Shown: positions 63,516 through 64,000 of the stretch, in pieces
Layout of the letters: each line of letters begins with the position of its first letter
Numbering within the stretch: the stretch's first letter is position 1
Assembly: GCF_012641365.1 (NCBI RefSeq)
Contig: NZ_JABAIM010000003.1
Span: 1 to 64,000, forward strand
Source: Leeia aquatica
Lineage (GTDB): Bacteria; Pseudomonadota; Gammaproteobacteria; Burkholderiales; Leeiaceae
DNA: 64,000 nucleotides
Direction: 5' to 3'
Program-made: the position numbers and the translations under genes
Notes under the pieces: model-generated
Database searches by the model: none
What the model saw: only the letters and a program-made list of their open reading frames with translations
What the model was told of the DNA's origin: nothing

Positions 63516-64000
63516 TCATGGCAGGTCGAAGCGCAAGACTTCGGCCTGCTCCGCCTGATCAAGCATCAGCACATCACCGGGGTCCAGCATCAGGGCATCC
63601 CCCGCTTGCATGGGCTGCCCATTGGCCCGCAGCAGCCCGCGTACCAGATGCAGATAGCGGCGACATCCGGCAGGCACCATGCCGCGCTGCTCACCGCTCA
63701 GGCGCAAGGCATAGACACGGGCATCCTGCTTGATCGAGATCGACCCCAGTGCGCCGTCTGGTGACAGCAGCAATACCCAGCTTTGCGCCAACGCCGCTGC
63801 ATCCACATGGGTTTGCTGATAGCGCGGCGCTTCACCGCGTACCCAGGGTTCAATCCAGATTTGCAGCAAATGTGCTGGCGCTGTCGTGGAACCGTTATAT
63901 TCGCTGTGTTCCACCCCGCTGCCCGCACTCATGTACTGCAATTCACCAGGCCGCAGACTGGCTTGATGGCCCATGCTGTCTTGATGATTCAGCTGGCCCG
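63516..64000 (-). CDS. Pirin-family protein (5' part beyond the window)
   Basis: About 161 residues of a pirin; the start lies beyond base 64000. The frame stays open to the edge, reading GQLNHQDSMGHQASLRPGELQYM. Cupin 1 is represented by MSAGSGVEHSEYN, with the metal-ligand His and Glu, and the C-terminal cupin by the rest. Pirins bind iron and some have quercetinase activity; many are stress-induced. The gene is convergent with the GNAT gene, eight bases apart. Confidence 0.88.
   Translation of the reverse strand, partial: GQLNHQDSMGHQASLRPGELQYMSAGSGVEHSEYNGSTTAPAHLLQIWIEPWVRGEAPRYQQTHVDAAALAQSWVLLLSPDGALGSISIKQDARVYALRLSGEQRGMVPAGCRRYLHLVRGLLRANGQPMQAGDALMLDPGDVLMLDQAEQAEVLRFDLP

Overview
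The window is high-GC chromosomal DNA of a Gram-negative betaproteobacterium, most likely of the order Neisseriales (Chromobacteriaceae-like). The signs are LPS-heptose genes (hldA, hldD), a minC-minD-minE cluster, TonB-ExbB-ExbD, two ubiquinone hydroxylases, a polyhydroxyalkanoate phasin and an alaA-hom-thrC threonine operon. The order assignment is an inference from gene content; no rRNA or tRNA gene was seen. Coding density is high, with about 62 protein genes. There is no CRISPR array, transposase, integrase or prophage. This is core-type chromosome with scattered accessory genes.

Layout. 0.2-4.2 kb: purL. 4.4-6.7 kb: a TauE/UreH-like membrane protein and a PilZ-like protein. 6.7-11.7 kb: the heat-shock cluster grpE-dnaK-(fatty-acid desaturase)-dnaJ, all leftward, with a near-perfect sigma-32 promoter before dnaK and a weaker one before grpE. 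11.7-20.8 kb: an accessory stretch of small regulator and enzyme pairs: GlxA/AraC regulator with rhodanese and DUF1272 genes, MarR with an AhpD-like gene, MerR with an alpha/beta hydrolase, MocR with a PLP dehydratase, and a membrane-anchored metallophosphoesterase. 20.8-26.3 kb: a DUF2249 protein, an orphan ATP-grasp protein, the ferrous-iron operon feoABC and a divergent YitT membrane protein. 26.3-34.5 kb: DUF2059, SCP2-like and FemAB-like proteins, a two-gene hypothetical cassette with a strong palindrome, nadE, tsaD, a lytic transglycosylase and a very basic Cys-repeat exported protein. 34.5-39.3 kb: the overlapping operon alaA-GNAT-hom-(small exported Cys protein)-thrC.

39.4-45.4 kb: an Mth938-like protein, yebC, ubiH plus a second ubi hydroxylase, dsbC, a TonB-like orphan and a phasin. 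45.5-49.6 kb: minCDE (leftward), hldA and hldD. 49.6-54.6 kb: tonB-exbB-exbD, a CinA-like protein, recJ and a lone STAS protein. 54.6-57.9 kb: a putative Fur-controlled mini-ORF, a PBP7-type peptidase and an Atm1-type ABC exporter. 57.9-64 kb: DUF1287 and DUF2061 proteins, the glycolate oxidase operon glcDEF, a GNAT protein and a pirin cut by the window end.

How the parts connect. Iron is a recurring theme. Fur-like boxes precede feoABC, tonB-exbBD and a previously unannotated 23-codon ORF, and the feo/yitT intergenic region also carries two nearly identical FNR-like palindromes. The heat-shock cluster is interrupted by a membrane-lipid desaturase, which suggests coupling of protein and membrane homeostasis. 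No clearly new multi-gene system (defence, secretion or biosynthesis) was found. The best candidates for new biology are the Fur-driven mini-ORF, the Cys-repeat basic exported protein, the palindrome-controlled two-gene cassette, the orphan ATP-grasp enzyme and the desaturase in the dnaK-dnaJ locus.
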